From Spirulina subsalsa PCC 9445 (GTDB taxonomy: Bacteria; Cyanobacteriota; Cyanobacteriia; Cyanobacteriales; Spirulinaceae): 64,000 nt of DNA. The notes under the pieces are model-generated. The model made no database searches. It had not been told where the DNA came from and saw only the letters and a program-made list of their open reading frames with translations. The translations under genes were made by a program, and so were the position numbers. The stretch is taken from assembly GCF_000314005.1 (NCBI RefSeq), contig NZ_JH980292.1, positions 3,570,121 through 3,634,120 of the forward strand, given 5' to 3'. Below, in pieces: positions 25,728 through 35,168 of the stretch (its first letter is position 1; each line of letters starts with the position of its first letter).

Positions 25728-28700
25728 ATGAATAACCCAATCCCTCCCCAATCCATTGCTACGCTACAGGCACAGGTGCAAGAAGCAAGGGAGCGGCAAG
25801 ATTCCCCGGCAGAGTGTGAGGCCTTGGGGAATTTGGGGTTAGCTTATAACCGAGTCCAGCAGTGGGAGAAAGCGCTTCAAACCTTTGAGGAACTATTCAC
25901 GCTGGCTCAGTCTAGGGACTATCTGAGGGGTGAAGGTTTGGCGCTCTGTGGTCGCGCTCAGGTGGCTTATCATCAAGGCAACTATGGGGAGGCGAGAACA
26001 TGGATTGACCAAGCCTTGGAGAAGGGGGAAGAAGAGGCTTGGATTAAAGCGAGAGCTTTGGTCAGTTTGGGGGATCGTAACCTGATTTTTCGGGATTATC
26101 GACAGGCAGAAAGAGCGTATCAAACCGCTTTAAAGCTTGCCCGCTCTCAAGGCTTTCGGGATGTGGAAGGATTGGCACTGCAAGGCGTGGCTTGGCTGTG
26201 GGTCGTGCAAGGATTGGGGGGGCAGGCATTGGGCTTATGGCAAGAAGCGTTAAAACTCGCCGAAGATTTGGGGGATACGGCACAAGAGGCCTTGATTTTT
26301 AGGGGTTTGGCTTCCACTTACCAGCAACTGGGGGATTGGGGAGAAGGCATTGGGGCTAGTGAGAGGGCGATCGCCTTAGCAGGGGAAATAGGCGATCGCC
26401 GCACAGAAGCCCGGAGTCAGTTAGTGTTAGGCGCTTGTTATTTAGCCCAACAGCAGATTAGTCAAGCCCTAGAATGTAGTGCCGCCGCCCTAAAATACAG
26501 TGAATCTGTTGGCGATAATGTTACCAAGCTGGCCAGTTTAGACTTAACAGGAAGTTGTTATTTAAACCAGCAGAACTATGAACTCGCTCTGAACTGTTAT
26601 CAGGAACAATTTAATCTGGCCGGAGAGATGGAGGACAGGATTTCCCAAGGGGATAGTTTAGTTAAAATGGCGGCAGTCTTTTTCAATCAAGGCGATTATG
26701 AAGCCGCACTAACTTATTATCGTCGATGTTTAGAGTTGGGGGAAGAGATTCAAAATGAACCGACCCAATTAGCAGCCTTTTGGGGGTTAGGGTCTTGTTA
26801 TTTAAACCTCAAAGACTATGAGCAGGCTTTAAATTATTATCAGCAACAACTGGCCGCCGCCCAATCTCTTGAGCTTCTAGTTTCTCAGGCTCTAGCTTTA
26901 CAAAACTTAGGGGCTGTCCATCAAGTCAAAGCAGAATATCCCCAAGCTATTGGTTATTACCAGCAGCAATTGGATATTGCTCAAAAACTGGACGATCCAA
27001 CTCATCAAATCACGGCCTTAAGTAATTTAGTCAATGGGTTTATTTTACAAGAAGACTTTGACCAAGCCATTGAACGGCGCAATCAACAGTTAGACCTTGC
27101 CCAGAGGGTGGAGCGCAAAGACTGGCAGGCTGAGATTTTAGGAGCTTTAGCAGAAATTTACTGGTTGAAAAAGGGAGATTATCCCCCAGCAATTGATTAT
27201 TTTGAGCAGCAACGGCAGATTGCTGAGGAATTAGGGGATATCCAGCAGCAAGGTCAGGCTGTGGGCAATTTAGGATATCTTTATCGAGGTTTAGGTGAAT
27301 CTCAAACTGCTCTTCGTTATTTGAATCAATGGTTAGCAATTAGTCGCCAAATTGAGAATAAAATTTGGGAAAGTAATGCTTTAGTTGGGCTGGGAGATGT
27401 TTGTTACTCCCTAGGGGAGTATACCGACGCTTTGGAAGCTTATCAAGCACGATTGCCCATTATTCGGGACTTAAACGACAAAGCCGGGGAAAGTTATACA
27501 GTGGGTTGGATTGGGGCAAGTTATGCCAGTTTAGGGCAGCATGAATTGGCGATTGAATATCGTCAGCAGTGGCTGAATTTAGCGAGGGAGTTGGGGAATC
27601 GTCAGGATGAAGGAAATGCTTTGCAAAATCTGGCGATTAATTATTTTACCTTAACCCATTATCAGCCAGCAATTAATTGTTATGAATTGGCTTTAGAGAT
27701 TCAGCGAGAGTTGGGGAATTTAGAAGAACAAAATGCTATTTTAGAATGGTTAGGACGAGCTTATTATGCGGTTCAGAATTACGAGCAGGCGCGGCTTATT
27801 TTTGAGCAGTGGTTAGGGTTATGTCGAGAGTTGGGGAACTTGACCCAAGAGGTAGAAGCCTTGGGTTGGGTGGGATATAGTGAGTGGCAGTTAGGTCATT
27901 TAGAGCAGGCTTTGAGTTATCTTGAACGGCGTTTAGGGTTGGTGCAGGAGTGGGAAGATAAGACGGTTTTCAAGGGAACATTGAATGATTTAATTAATCT
28001 TTCTAAGCAATTGCAGCAGACAGAAAAGGCTATTTCTTTTTCTGAAATGCAGGTGAGTTTGTTGGAAAATTTGGGGGATAGGGCGGGGGAATATTCCAAT
28101 CGTTATGATTTGGCAGTGTTGCGGTTTAATAGTGGGCAATATCAGGAGGCGTTATCGGGTTTTGAGTCGGCTTTACCAGTGGCTGAAGGTTTGGAGGAGG
28201 GGAATGAGAAAAGCCGGAATATTGCCAATTGTCGGTATATGTTGGGGCAATGTTATCACAATTTAGACCAGAAGGAAGCGGCAATTAGTGATTATCAGCA
28301 GGCGGTGATTTTATATGTTCAATTGGGGGTGAAGGATTGGGCGGTTAAAGGGTTGGGTTATATCGGTTCTTTGTGTCGTAGTTTGAAGCGGTATGAGGAG
28401 GCAATTCAGGCGCAGGAGCAACGGTTGGGGATTGTGCGGGAGTTGAATGATAGGGTTTCTGAGCAGTCTTGTTTGTATGATTTGGGGTGTGTTTACAATG
28501 ATCTCAAGGAATGGGAGCGGGGAGTTGAATATTTTGGGCTGGCTTTGGATTTGGCGGTTGAGTTGGGGCAGAAGCAAAATGAAGCAAATGCTCATTATAT
28601 GTTGGGGCAATGTTATCACAATTTAGACCAGAAGGAAGCGGCAATTAGTGATTATCAGCAGGCGGTGATTTTATATGTTCAATTGGGGGTGAAGGATTGG

Positions 28701-31700
28701 GCGGTTAAAGCGTTGGGTTATATCGGTTCTTTGTGTCGTAGTTTGAAGCGGTATGAGGAGGCAATTCAGGCGCAGGAGCAACGGTTGGGGATTGTGCGGG
28801 AGTTGAATGATAGGGTTTCTGAGCGGTCTTGTTTGTATGATTTGGGGTGTGTTTGTAAGGATCTCAAGGAATGGGAGCGGGGAGTTGAATATTTTGGGCT
28901 GGCTTTAGATTTAGCGGTTGAGTTGGGGGAGAAATATAAACAAGCCAATGCTCATTATATGTTGGGGCAATGTTTTCGGAGTCTGAACTGGATTGATGAG
29001 GCAATTAAATCTTATTTGCAGGCAGGTGATCTATACAGAGAAACTAAAACAGAAAAATGGGCTGCTAATGTTTTAATTAAATTGGGAGATATTTATTTAA
29101 ATAAGGTTGACGGGAGTAAAGCTGAAAATATAGAACAGGCTATTGGCTATTATAAAGCAGCATTAAAAGTCTATACTCGTGAAAAATATCCCGAAGATTG
29201 GGCAATAGTGCAATGTAGTCTGGGGGCTGCCCTCGGCACCCAAGCTGAGATGGGCATCAACCCCTCCGCCAATCTCAAAAGTGCCATCGTTGCTTGCGAT
29301 GAAGCCGCCCGGATTCAGAGGGAGTTGGGGTTAGAGAAAGACCTCTCTGAAACCCTGACTAACCTCGGCAATGCCCGCATGATCCAAGCCCGGATGGGCA
29401 TGAACCCGGTAGCGAATCTCGAAAGTGCGATCGCCGCCTACGATGAAGCCGCAGAGATTCGGCGGCGGTTGGGGTTAGACAAAGACCTCTCCGATACCCT
29501 GAATAACCTCGGAGTTGCCCGCAGCACCCAAGCCGAGATGGGCATCAACCCCTCCGCCAATCTCGAAAGTGCCATCGCCGCCTACGAGGAAGCCGCCAGG
29601 ATTCTGCGGGGGTTGGAGTTAGAGAAAGACCTCTCCACAACCCTGAATAACCTCGGCGCTGTCCGCATGATCCAAGCCCAGATGGGCATGAACCCGGTAG
29701 CGAATCTCGAAAGTGCGATCGCCGCCTACGATCAAGCAGCAGAGATTAGTCGGCGGTTGGGGTTAGACAAAGACCTCTCCAGAACCCTGAATAACCTCGG
29801 AGTTGCCCTCGGCACCCAAGCCGAGATGGGCATCAACCCCTCCGCCAATCTCAAAAGTGCCATCGTTGCTTGCGATGAAGCCGCCAGGATTCTGCGGCGG
29901 TTGGGGTTAGAAAAAGACCTCTCCTCTACCCTGAATAACCTCGGAGTTGCCCTCGGCACCCAAGCCCAGATGGGCATCAACCCCTCCGCCAATCTCGAAA
30001 GTGCGATCGCCGCCTACGATGAAGCCGCAGAGATTCGGCGGCGGTTGGGGTTAGACAAAGACCTCTCAGATACCCTGAATAACCTGGGAGTTGCCCGCCG
30101 CACCCAAGCCCAGATGGGCATCAACCCCTCCGCCAATCTCGAAAGTGCGATCGCTGCTTGCGATGAAGCGGCAAGGATTAGTCGGCGGTTGGGGTTAGCC
30201 CGCGACTTAGCAGGAACTTTGAATAACTTTGGTTTTGCCTACCAAGCCCAATCTCGCCTAGCTGGGAACAGTCCCACCCAGACACAACAAGCCCTAGAAA
30301 ATGCCTACCGTAGCTTCCAGGAAGCCCTAGACCAGGTGGAATATCTCCGAGGTGAAATTAAAGCCGATAGTGAAGGCTATAAACGCAACTTTAATGAAGA
30401 ATGGAACAAGGTTTATCGCGGTATGGTGGAAGTGTGCCTAGAATTAGGCAGATACACTGATGCCATCGAATACGCAGACCGTAGCAAAGCCCGGAACTTG
30501 GTCGAACTCATGGCCACCCGTGACGCTTATCCGGGGGGCGTGATACCCGAAAACACCCGCCAACGGTTGCAAGCCCTTAAAATTGCCATTAGCCAAGAAG
30601 ACCGCCGCCTACAAACAGACGAGAACCCGGACTATACCCACCTCAACCAACTGCAACAAGAAAAACAACAACTCGAACCCTATAAACCCCTGCATTTCGA
30701 GGCAATGCAAAAGTTACTCGATGAAGAAACCGCCATTTTGGAATGGTACATCCTCCCCGATAAATTCCTGACCTTCACCCTCACCCGCCACGGCCTCAAC
30801 CTCTGGACATCTTCTCAAGAAGACCTAAACAACCTCAACGACTGGACTATTACCTATGTCAACGACTACCGCACCAACAAAACCCAATGGAGAACGAAAC
30901 TCAAGCAACGCCTCCCAGAACTCCCCCAAATCCTCCACCTCGATGAAATCCTCTCCAACCTCCTGCAACAATTCCCCACCTGCCAAAAACTCATTCTCAT
31001 CCCCCACCGCTACCTGCACCTCTTCCCCCTCCACGCCCTACCCGTCATCACCAAAGACGGTAAGAGTCAATGCCTACAAGACCTCTTCCCCCAAGGAGTC
31101 GCCTACGCCCCCAACTGCCAAGTCCTGCAACAAGCCCAAAACCGCATCAACCAACTCCCCCACTTTAACCAACTCTTCGCCATCCAAAACCCCACCCAAG
31201 ACCTCTCCTTCACCGATATAGAAGTGGAAACCATCCAAACCCTCTTTAACCCCTCCCACACCCTCAAACACCACCAAGCCCAAAAAACCAACATCCTCGA
31301 CTCCAACCCCAGCCAACCCAAAACCCAAGACTCCCTGAAAAACGCCCACTGCGCCCACTTCTCCTGTCATGGCTACTTCAACTTTCAAGAAGCCCTCAAA
31401 TCCGCCCTCATCCTCGCCCAAAGCGAATTTACCCCCCCACCCCAACCCGACGACCCCACCCGCTACCTCCCCCTTAAAGAAAACAAATTCCTCGACCTGC
31501 AAAAGTGCCTCACCTTAGAGGACATCCTGCGCCTCGACCTGGGCAACTGCCGCCTCGTCACCCTCTCCGCCTGCGAAACCGGGGTAACAGACCCCACCTC
31601 CAGCAGTGATGAATATATCGGCCTGCCCAGTGGCTTCATTTTGGCGGGTTCTCCCAACGTGATAAGCACCCTTTGGACAGTGGCGGACATCTCCACCGCC

Positions 31701-31943
31701 TTCCTGATGATTCGCTTCTACCAGAAGGTGAAAGAGGGTCAAACCGTCCCCCTCGCCCTCAAAGAGGCTCAAATCTGGTTACGAGATACGCCACTACAAA
31801 GCTTAAGAGAATGGGCGGCTACAGTGTCCCCCACTTTAAGGGAGAAACTGAATCAAGAGTATCCAGAAAGGCAGTATCCACCCCAGAAAAAACTGTTCAC
31901 AAACCCTTATTATTGGGCGGCTTTTTGTGCCATTGGTTTCTAA
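25728..31943 (+). CDS. Giant TPR-CHAT protease (2071 residues)
   Basis: Residues 10 to about 1130 are an array of TPR-type repeats of about 40 residues, for example ALQTFEELFTLAQSRDYLRGEGLALC. Two nearly identical 120-residue blocks lie at DNA 28236-28595 and 28596-28955. Seven 48-residue repeats with TQAEMGINPSANLESAIAAYDEAA follow at about residues 1170-1506. The C-terminal CHAT domain (about 1700-2071) keeps the caspase-like dyad: His1881 in HFSCHG and Cys1949 in LSACETG, plus LILIPHRYLHLFPLHALP. No signal peptide or membrane segment is present. CHAT proteins are caspase-fold peptidases used in signalling, death and defence modules; the substrate here is unknown. Candidate partners lie at 33272 and 33723. 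Confidence 0.9.
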   Translation: MNNPIPPQSIATLQAQVQEARERQDSPAECEALGNLGLAYNRVQQWEKALQTFEELFTLAQSRDYLRGEGLALCGRAQVAYHQGNYGEARTWIDQALEKGEEEAWIKARALVSLGDRNLIFRDYRQAERAYQTALKLARSQGFRDVEGLALQGVAWLWVVQGLGGQALGLWQEALKLAEDLGDTAQEALIFRGLASTYQQLGDWGEGIGASERAIALAGEIGDRRTEARSQLVLGACYLAQQQISQALECSAAALKYSESVGDNVTKLASLDLTGSCYLNQQNYELALNCYQEQFNLAGEMEDRISQGDSLVKMAAVFFNQGDYEAALTYYRRCLELGEEIQNEPTQLAAFWGLGSCYLNLKDYEQALNYYQQQLAAAQSLELLVSQALALQNLGAVHQVKAEYPQAIGYYQQQLDIAQKLDDPTHQITALSNLVNGFILQEDFDQAIERRNQQLDLAQRVERKDWQAEILGALAEIYWLKKGDYPPAIDYFEQQRQIAEELGDIQQQGQAVGNLGYLYRGLGESQTALRYLNQWLAISRQIENKIWESNALVGLGDVCYSLGEYTDALEAYQARLPIIRDLNDKAGESYTVGWIGASYASLGQHELAIEYRQQWLNLARELGNRQDEGNALQNLAINYFTLTHYQPAINCYELALEIQRELGNLEEQNAILEWLGRAYYAVQNYEQARLIFEQWLGLCRELGNLTQEVEALGWVGYSEWQLGHLEQALSYLERRLGLVQEWEDKTVFKGTLNDLINLSKQLQQTEKAISFSEMQVSLLENLGDRAGEYSNRYDLAVLRFNSGQYQEALSGFESALPVAEGLEEGNEKSRNIANCRYMLGQCYHNLDQKEAAISDYQQAVILYVQLGVKDWAVKGLGYIGSLCRSLKRYEEAIQAQEQRLGIVRELNDRVSEQSCLYDLGCVYNDLKEWERGVEYFGLALDLAVELGQKQNEANAHYMLGQCYHNLDQKEAAISDYQQAVILYVQLGVKDWAVKALGYIGSLCRSLKRYEEAIQAQEQRLGIVRELNDRVSERSCLYDLGCVCKDLKEWERGVEYFGLALDLAVELGEKYKQANAHYMLGQCFRSLNWIDEAIKSYLQAGDLYRETKTEKWAANVLIKLGDIYLNKVDGSKAENIEQAIGYYKAALKVYTREKYPEDWAIVQCSLGAALGTQAEMGINPSANLKSAIVACDEAARIQRELGLEKDLSETLTNLGNARMIQARMGMNPVANLESAIAAYDEAAEIRRRLGLDKDLSDTLNNLGVARSTQAEMGINPSANLESAIAAYEEAARILRGLELEKDLSTTLNNLGAVRMIQAQMGMNPVANLESAIAAYDQAAEISRRLGLDKDLSRTLNNLGVALGTQAEMGINPSANLKSAIVACDEAARILRRLGLEKDLSSTLNNLGVALGTQAQMGINPSANLESAIAAYDEAAEIRRRLGLDKDLSDTLNNLGVARRTQAQMGINPSANLESAIAACDEAARISRRLGLARDLAGTLNNFGFAYQAQSRLAGNSPTQTQQALENAYRSFQEALDQVEYLRGEIKADSEGYKRNFNEEWNKVYRGMVEVCLELGRYTDAIEYADRSKARNLVELMATRDAYPGGVIPENTRQRLQALKIAISQEDRRLQTDENPDYTHLNQLQQEKQQLEPYKPLHFEAMQKLLDEETAILEWYILPDKFLTFTLTRHGLNLWTSSQEDLNNLNDWTITYVNDYRTNKTQWRTKLKQRLPELPQILHLDEILSNLLQQFPTCQKLILIPHRYLHLFPLHALPVITKDGKSQCLQDLFPQGVAYAPNCQVLQQAQNRINQLPHFNQLFAIQNPTQDLSFTDIEVETIQTLFNPSHTLKHHQAQKTNILDSNPSQPKTQDSLKNAHCAHFSCHGYFNFQEALKSALILAQSEFTPPPQPDDPTRYLPLKENKFLDLQKCLTLEDILRLDLGNCRLVTLSACETGVTDPTSSSDEYIGLPSGFILAGSPNVISTLWTVADISTAFLMIRFYQKVKEGQTVPLALKEAQIWLRDTPLQSLREWAATVSPTLREKLNQEYPERQYPPQKKLFTNPYYWAAFCAIGF
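28236..28955 (+). repeat. 360-bp in-frame tandem duplication inside the TPR array
   Basis: Two adjacent 360-bp blocks (120 codons, about three TPRs each) differ at only a handful of positions, such as GGG/GCG, CAG/CGG and ACAATG/GTAAGG. Other TPR units in the protein are far more diverged, so this duplication is recent or kept uniform by conversion. Confidence 0.88.
29240..30247 (+). repeat. 144-bp coding tandem repeat, seven copies
   Basis: Seven 48-codon units alternate between two sub-types, NPSANLxSAI and NPVANLESAI. Each contains a GLxKDLSxTLNNLG segment. They form a distinct helical-repeat block between the TPR array and the CHAT domain. Confidence 0.88.
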
Positions 31944-31978
31944 ACTTTGTCGGTTGTATAGAATGAGATGTTATCCCA

Positions 31979-32269
31979 TCTTTCCCAGTTGGTTGTTGGG
32001 TTGCGCTATCGCTCCACCCAACCTACGGATAGCTTTGTAGGTTGGGTGGAATGAAATGTAACCCAACATTTTCCAGTAGGTTGTTGTATAGAATAAAATG
32101 TAACCCCATCTTTCCCAGTTGGTTGTTGGGTTGCGCTGTCGCTCCACCCAACCTACGGATGGCTTTGTAGGTTGGGTGGAATGAAATGTAACCCAACATT
32201 TTCCAGTAGGTTGTTGTATAGAATAAAATGTAACCCCATCTTTCCCAGTTGGTTGTTGGGTTGCGCTTT
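31979..32269. repeat. 130-bp tandem repeat array with 13-bp palindromes (left of TA pair)
   Basis: TTTCCCAGTTGGTTGTTGGG recurs at 31981, 32111 and 32241, a 130-bp period. The two complete units contain a hairpin of CCACCCAACCTAC and GTAGGTTGGGTGG (first copy 32014-32026 with 32037-32049, 10-base loop). The motif GTAACCCAACATTTTCCAGT follows each. Nothing in 31944-32349 looks coding. Confidence 0.88.
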
Positions 32270-32349
32270 CCCTGTGCCTAACCTACCAATCGCTTTAAAA
32301 TGATAGCATTATGCCAGAATACTCGCTCCTTAATAATTGATGAGAAGCT

Positions 32350-32607
32350 ATGAAAGCCTTTGAAGTAATGGGAAGAATTGATGCAGAGGGTAAACTATTA
32401 CTTGATGAACCCTTAGAAATTAAATCGGAGAGTCGCGTTAAAGTGATCCTTTTGGTATCGGATGAAGGCGAATCTGACAATGAATCCGATGGTGACGATA
32501 CACCTGTTGAAGAGATTCAGGCCAGTTTAAGACGAGCCTTGCAAGAAGCTCAAGCAGGTCAAAGAATCCCCTTAGAACAAATGTGGGAGGGAATTGATGC
32601 CGAATAA
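32350..32607 (+). CDS. Type II antitoxin
   Basis: The 85-residue protein starts MKAFEVMGRIDAEGKLLLDEPL, a short beta-rich AbrB-like head (residues 1-38), continues through an acidic linker, and ends in a helical tail VEEIQASLRRALQEAQAGQRIPLEQMWEGIDAE. This layout matches cyanobacterial antitoxins paired with RelE/ParE-type toxins: the head binds DNA and dimerises while the tail wraps the toxin. Its last codons overlap the toxin start at 32597, so the two are translationally coupled, with autoregulation expected from the family. Confidence 0.82.
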   Translation: MKAFEVMGRIDAEGKLLLDEPLEIKSESRVKVILLVSDEGESDNESDGDDTPVEEIQASLRRALQEAQAGQRIPLEQMWEGIDAE

Positions 32608-32953
32608 CTCTCGACGGGTTCAAATTGATTTAACGCCTGAGTATCGCAATAATCTCAAAAAATTGGCTAAAAAATATAGAAACATTCGGTGTGACACTCA
32701 GGCTGTGATTGAACCCTTAAAACAAGGATGTGTCTTAGGGGATCGTCTTGCAGGATTTGGCGAGAATATTTATGTATACAAGGTTAGAGCCAAGAATAGT
32801 AATATCCAAAAAGGTAAAAGTGGTGGCTATCGCATCATTTATTTACTGGAATCAGAAACCAGTATTTTGCTGTTAACAATTTATACTAAATCCGAACAAG
32901 ATGATATTACGGTAGAGCAAATTCAAGATATTTTAGCCGATTTCTCTGGATGA
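32597..32953 (+). CDS. RelE/ParE-superfamily toxin
   Basis: The 118-residue basic protein contains VQIDLTPEYRNNLKKLAKKYRN, GFGENIYVYKVRAKNS, KGKSGGYRIIYLLE and ILLLTIYTKSEQDDI. This is the standard order of the RelE/ParE fold as found in HigB-like cyanobacterial toxins. Members cleave mRNA on the ribosome or inhibit gyrase; the former is more likely for this subgroup but unproven. ATG 32597 is preferred to TTG 32594. The pair is bracketed by related repeat arrays at 31979-32269 and 33057-33230. Confidence 0.82.
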   Translation: MPNNSRRVQIDLTPEYRNNLKKLAKKYRNIRCDTQAVIEPLKQGCVLGDRLAGFGENIYVYKVRAKNSNIQKGKSGGYRIIYLLESETSILLLTIYTKSEQDDITVEQIQDILADFSG

Positions 32954-33056
32954 ACTTATGTACCACCGATGAATATTAACGAAAAAAGTTCTAATCCAAT
33001 TCGGAAAGCCAATATTTTGAACTCCGCTCAAGTTATTTATGCTCAAGGTAAAACCT

Positions 33057-33230
33057 CCGACTTTGTAGGTTAGGTGGAATGAAATGTAACCCAACATTTT
33101 TCAGTAGGTTTTTGGCTAGAATAAAATGTAACCCCATCTTTCCCAGTAGGTTTTTGGCTAGAATAAAATGTAACCCCATCTTTCCCAGTAGGTTTTTGGG
33201 TTGCGCTTTTCCTGTGCCTAACCTACGGAT
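33057..33230. repeat. Related repeat array with 42-bp sub-repeats (right of TA pair)
   Basis: GTAGGTTAGGTGGAATGAAA and GTAACCCAACATTTTTCAGT match the left array. CAGTAGGTTTTTGG then recurs at 33102, 33144 and 33186, a 42-bp period, each copy but the last followed by CTAGAATAAAATGTAACCCC. The array ends with CCTAACCTACGG, also found near 59750. It fills most of the 32954-33271 gap. Confidence 0.85.
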
Positions 33231-33271
33231 CATCTTAATGTTAATATATCCTTGAACCAAACTAAAACGCC

Positions 33272-33592
33272 ATGAATATTGAAGAACTCATCGTCATTTT
33301 ACCCCAATATCTTCAAGCAGAACCTAACGCTTTTTCTCCTGATGCGCTTAAGGCGTTGGATGAAATTCTCAACACCCTTGAAGACACAACAGACATTTGT
33401 CAAGTGATGCAGCAATGGCTACAAACCTATGACGAAGAATGGGACTCACTCCGCTTATATGCTCAAGAGAACCGAGAGGTGAGTCAACAAAAGGCTCTCT
33501 CAGAAATTGACGAGGCAACGATTCGTCAAAATCTGTTTGAGTTGCGACAAGAGCGACAAAATCAAACCCCACCCAATCCCCCCCAAAGATAA
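33272..33592 (+). CDS. Small acidic protein, possible CHAT-associated component
   Basis: The 106-residue acidic protein is predicted mostly helical: MNIEELIVILPQYLQAEP, DALKALDEILNTLEDTTDICQVMQQWLQ, and a Gln/Glu-rich tail RQNLFELRQERQNQT ending in a Pro-rich stretch. It has no signal or membrane segment. I do not recognise a named domain; small helical adaptor-like proteins of this size often sit next to caspase/CHAT genes in cyanobacteria, and position alone makes that a hypothesis here. It is 130 bp upstream of the 481-residue membrane-hairpin gene in the same direction. Confidence 0.65.
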   Translation: MNIEELIVILPQYLQAEPNAFSPDALKALDEILNTLEDTTDICQVMQQWLQTYDEEWDSLRLYAQENREVSQQKALSEIDEATIRQNLFELRQERQNQTPPNPPQR

Positions 33593-33722
33593 ATCCCGTA
33601 GGTTCGGCACAGGAAAAGCTCAACCCAACAAATCACCCAAAAACCAATGGCTAAATATTGATTAATCCCTCCCCATTCAAATCAAATTAACTAACAATGC
33701 TTTCCCCAAACCATGAGAAAAA

Positions 33723-35168
33723 ATGACTCAAATTTATGCTCCTAACGTTCATCTATTTACCTTTCATCTCGCCGAAAAAAACAACCCAGAGCATCTTTGG
33801 AATTACTATAACCAAACTATTAAAACCGCTTTTCATCTATCCCTACATCTAGAACCTAGACCCAGCCCTCTCGACATTAAAGCCTATTTAACCCCAAATG
33901 AAGCATCAGGAGTATTTTTACTCTTCAACGGTAAATTATCCGCTAAAAGCCCGGTTACGGATATCACCGGAATAGCTTGCCCTGTCCTAATTTATGATAG
34001 CTATGCTTTAGCCCTAAACCTGCGAATTCCAGAAAAAGATGAGCAAAATCAACCGACAAAACCTGTCAATTTAGCTGTTTTTAAAGAGTTTAATCCTCAA
34101 CAAGTCTTACGCCCTGAAAAAGTTAATAGTAACTTAGGGCAAACCCTCCTTTTAACGGCTTGGCTTCTCCCACCAGAACAGAAACAGCGTGAACAGTGGC
34201 AAAAAATCGCTCATAATATCCTGAAAGAATTTCTCCATGATGAATATGTTCCGCCACTTTATCAAGCAAGCCAACTTTTTGGCAGTCCGATTTTTGAGTA
34301 TGGTTCGCCTAAACATCCCAACTCACAGGGAAAAATTGAACATTATTTGGTCTGGCTTTTTTTAGATAGTACGGCTGATGAAAATTTGGGCTATTTTTAT
34401 CAACAATTGATTGACCTCTGGTTATATCGCCAGAAAATCACTACAGCTTACCAACAAAGTCGGGCTGATTTTGCCAAGGTTAAGGCACAATATCAGGAGA
34501 TTAAAAATATTTTCTCTGAAATCCCTCAACATCTCAACGTTAACGAACAATCAGCCCGTTTATCAACCTCCGATTTAACCTATCTCAAAACCCAACTCAA
34601 GAAACTGCCTAAACTCGATTTAGAGTATATGGAAAGCCTCAGTTCTTTAAAAAACTGGCATTCAACTTTGAGTATTAATCATCATAATTACAAGGAAAAA
34701 ATTACCAATATTCAAGACAAAGCAACTAATCATGATTTGTCGTTTTTGTCAAGCTTCGGCACAAAAAATGCGGCGACTTTAAAAACCCAGATTGAGGATG
34801 ATCTGAGCTATTTTGATCAAGGTTCTAATTGGGCAGATAAGGGGATTAATACGATTCGGGGCTTGGTGGAAATTGATCAAGCGGAAGCTAACCAAGATTT
34901 ACAAGACCAAATCCAAGCGGTGGGGGTGGGTATTGCGGCGGGTGCTATTGTGGCTTCAACGTCGGGGTTAATCACCCAACCTTGGTATCTCCCCAATGGG
35001 CAAAAAATTCAATTGCCCTGCACTCTTCCTCATCCTTTTTTAATGGCATTGGTTGGGAGTATTATCTGTTCTCTGGGGGCTTGGTGGTGGACAAAGAGAG
35101 AGATTCAAAAAAGGCGTAGCCTTCCCAAGGAATCGCCTAATCCGCCCAAAGCAACGGATCAGCCCTGA
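33723..35168 (+). CDS. Coiled-coil protein with C-terminal membrane hairpin, candidate CHAT partner
   Basis: The 481-residue protein has an N-terminal 200-residue region of mixed strand and helix (MTQIYAPNVHLFTFHL; IACPVLIYDSYALALNLRIP), a central YLVWLFLDS and LWLYRQKITTAYQQSRADF segment, a coiled-coil stretch (about residues 240-390), and two hydrophobic helices near 393-411 and 433-456 separated by a short polar loop. It ends in a basic, Pro-rich tail. This suggests a cytoplasmic sensor domain anchored by a membrane hairpin. No catalytic motif is visible. Lying in the neighbourhood of a TPR-CHAT protease, it could be its substrate or membrane effector, but this is inference. Confidence 0.7.
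   Translation: MTQIYAPNVHLFTFHLAEKNNPEHLWNYYNQTIKTAFHLSLHLEPRPSPLDIKAYLTPNEASGVFLLFNGKLSAKSPVTDITGIACPVLIYDSYALALNLRIPEKDEQNQPTKPVNLAVFKEFNPQQVLRPEKVNSNLGQTLLLTAWLLPPEQKQREQWQKIAHNILKEFLHDEYVPPLYQASQLFGSPIFEYGSPKHPNSQGKIEHYLVWLFLDSTADENLGYFYQQLIDLWLYRQKITTAYQQSRADFAKVKAQYQEIKNIFSEIPQHLNVNEQSARLSTSDLTYLKTQLKKLPKLDLEYMESLSSLKNWHSTLSINHHNYKEKITNIQDKATNHDLSFLSSFGTKNAATLKTQIEDDLSYFDQGSNWADKGINTIRGLVEIDQAEANQDLQDQIQAVGVGIAAGAIVASTSGLITQPWYLPNGQKIQLPCTLPHPFLMALVGSIICSLGAWWWTKREIQKRRSLPKESPNPPKATDQP

Noticed and set aside
30856-31502. Several open frames on both strands over the CHAT domain
   Set aside because: They are low-complexity Ser/Thr/Pro or Gly/Val products caused by the C-rich codon use of the TPR-CHAT gene in this stretch.
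33723-35168. Bacterial gasdermin as partner of the CHAT protease
   Set aside because: The product is 481 residues with a C-terminal membrane hairpin and coiled coil, not a gasdermin-like beta-rich protein of about 260 residues with an N-terminal pore domain.
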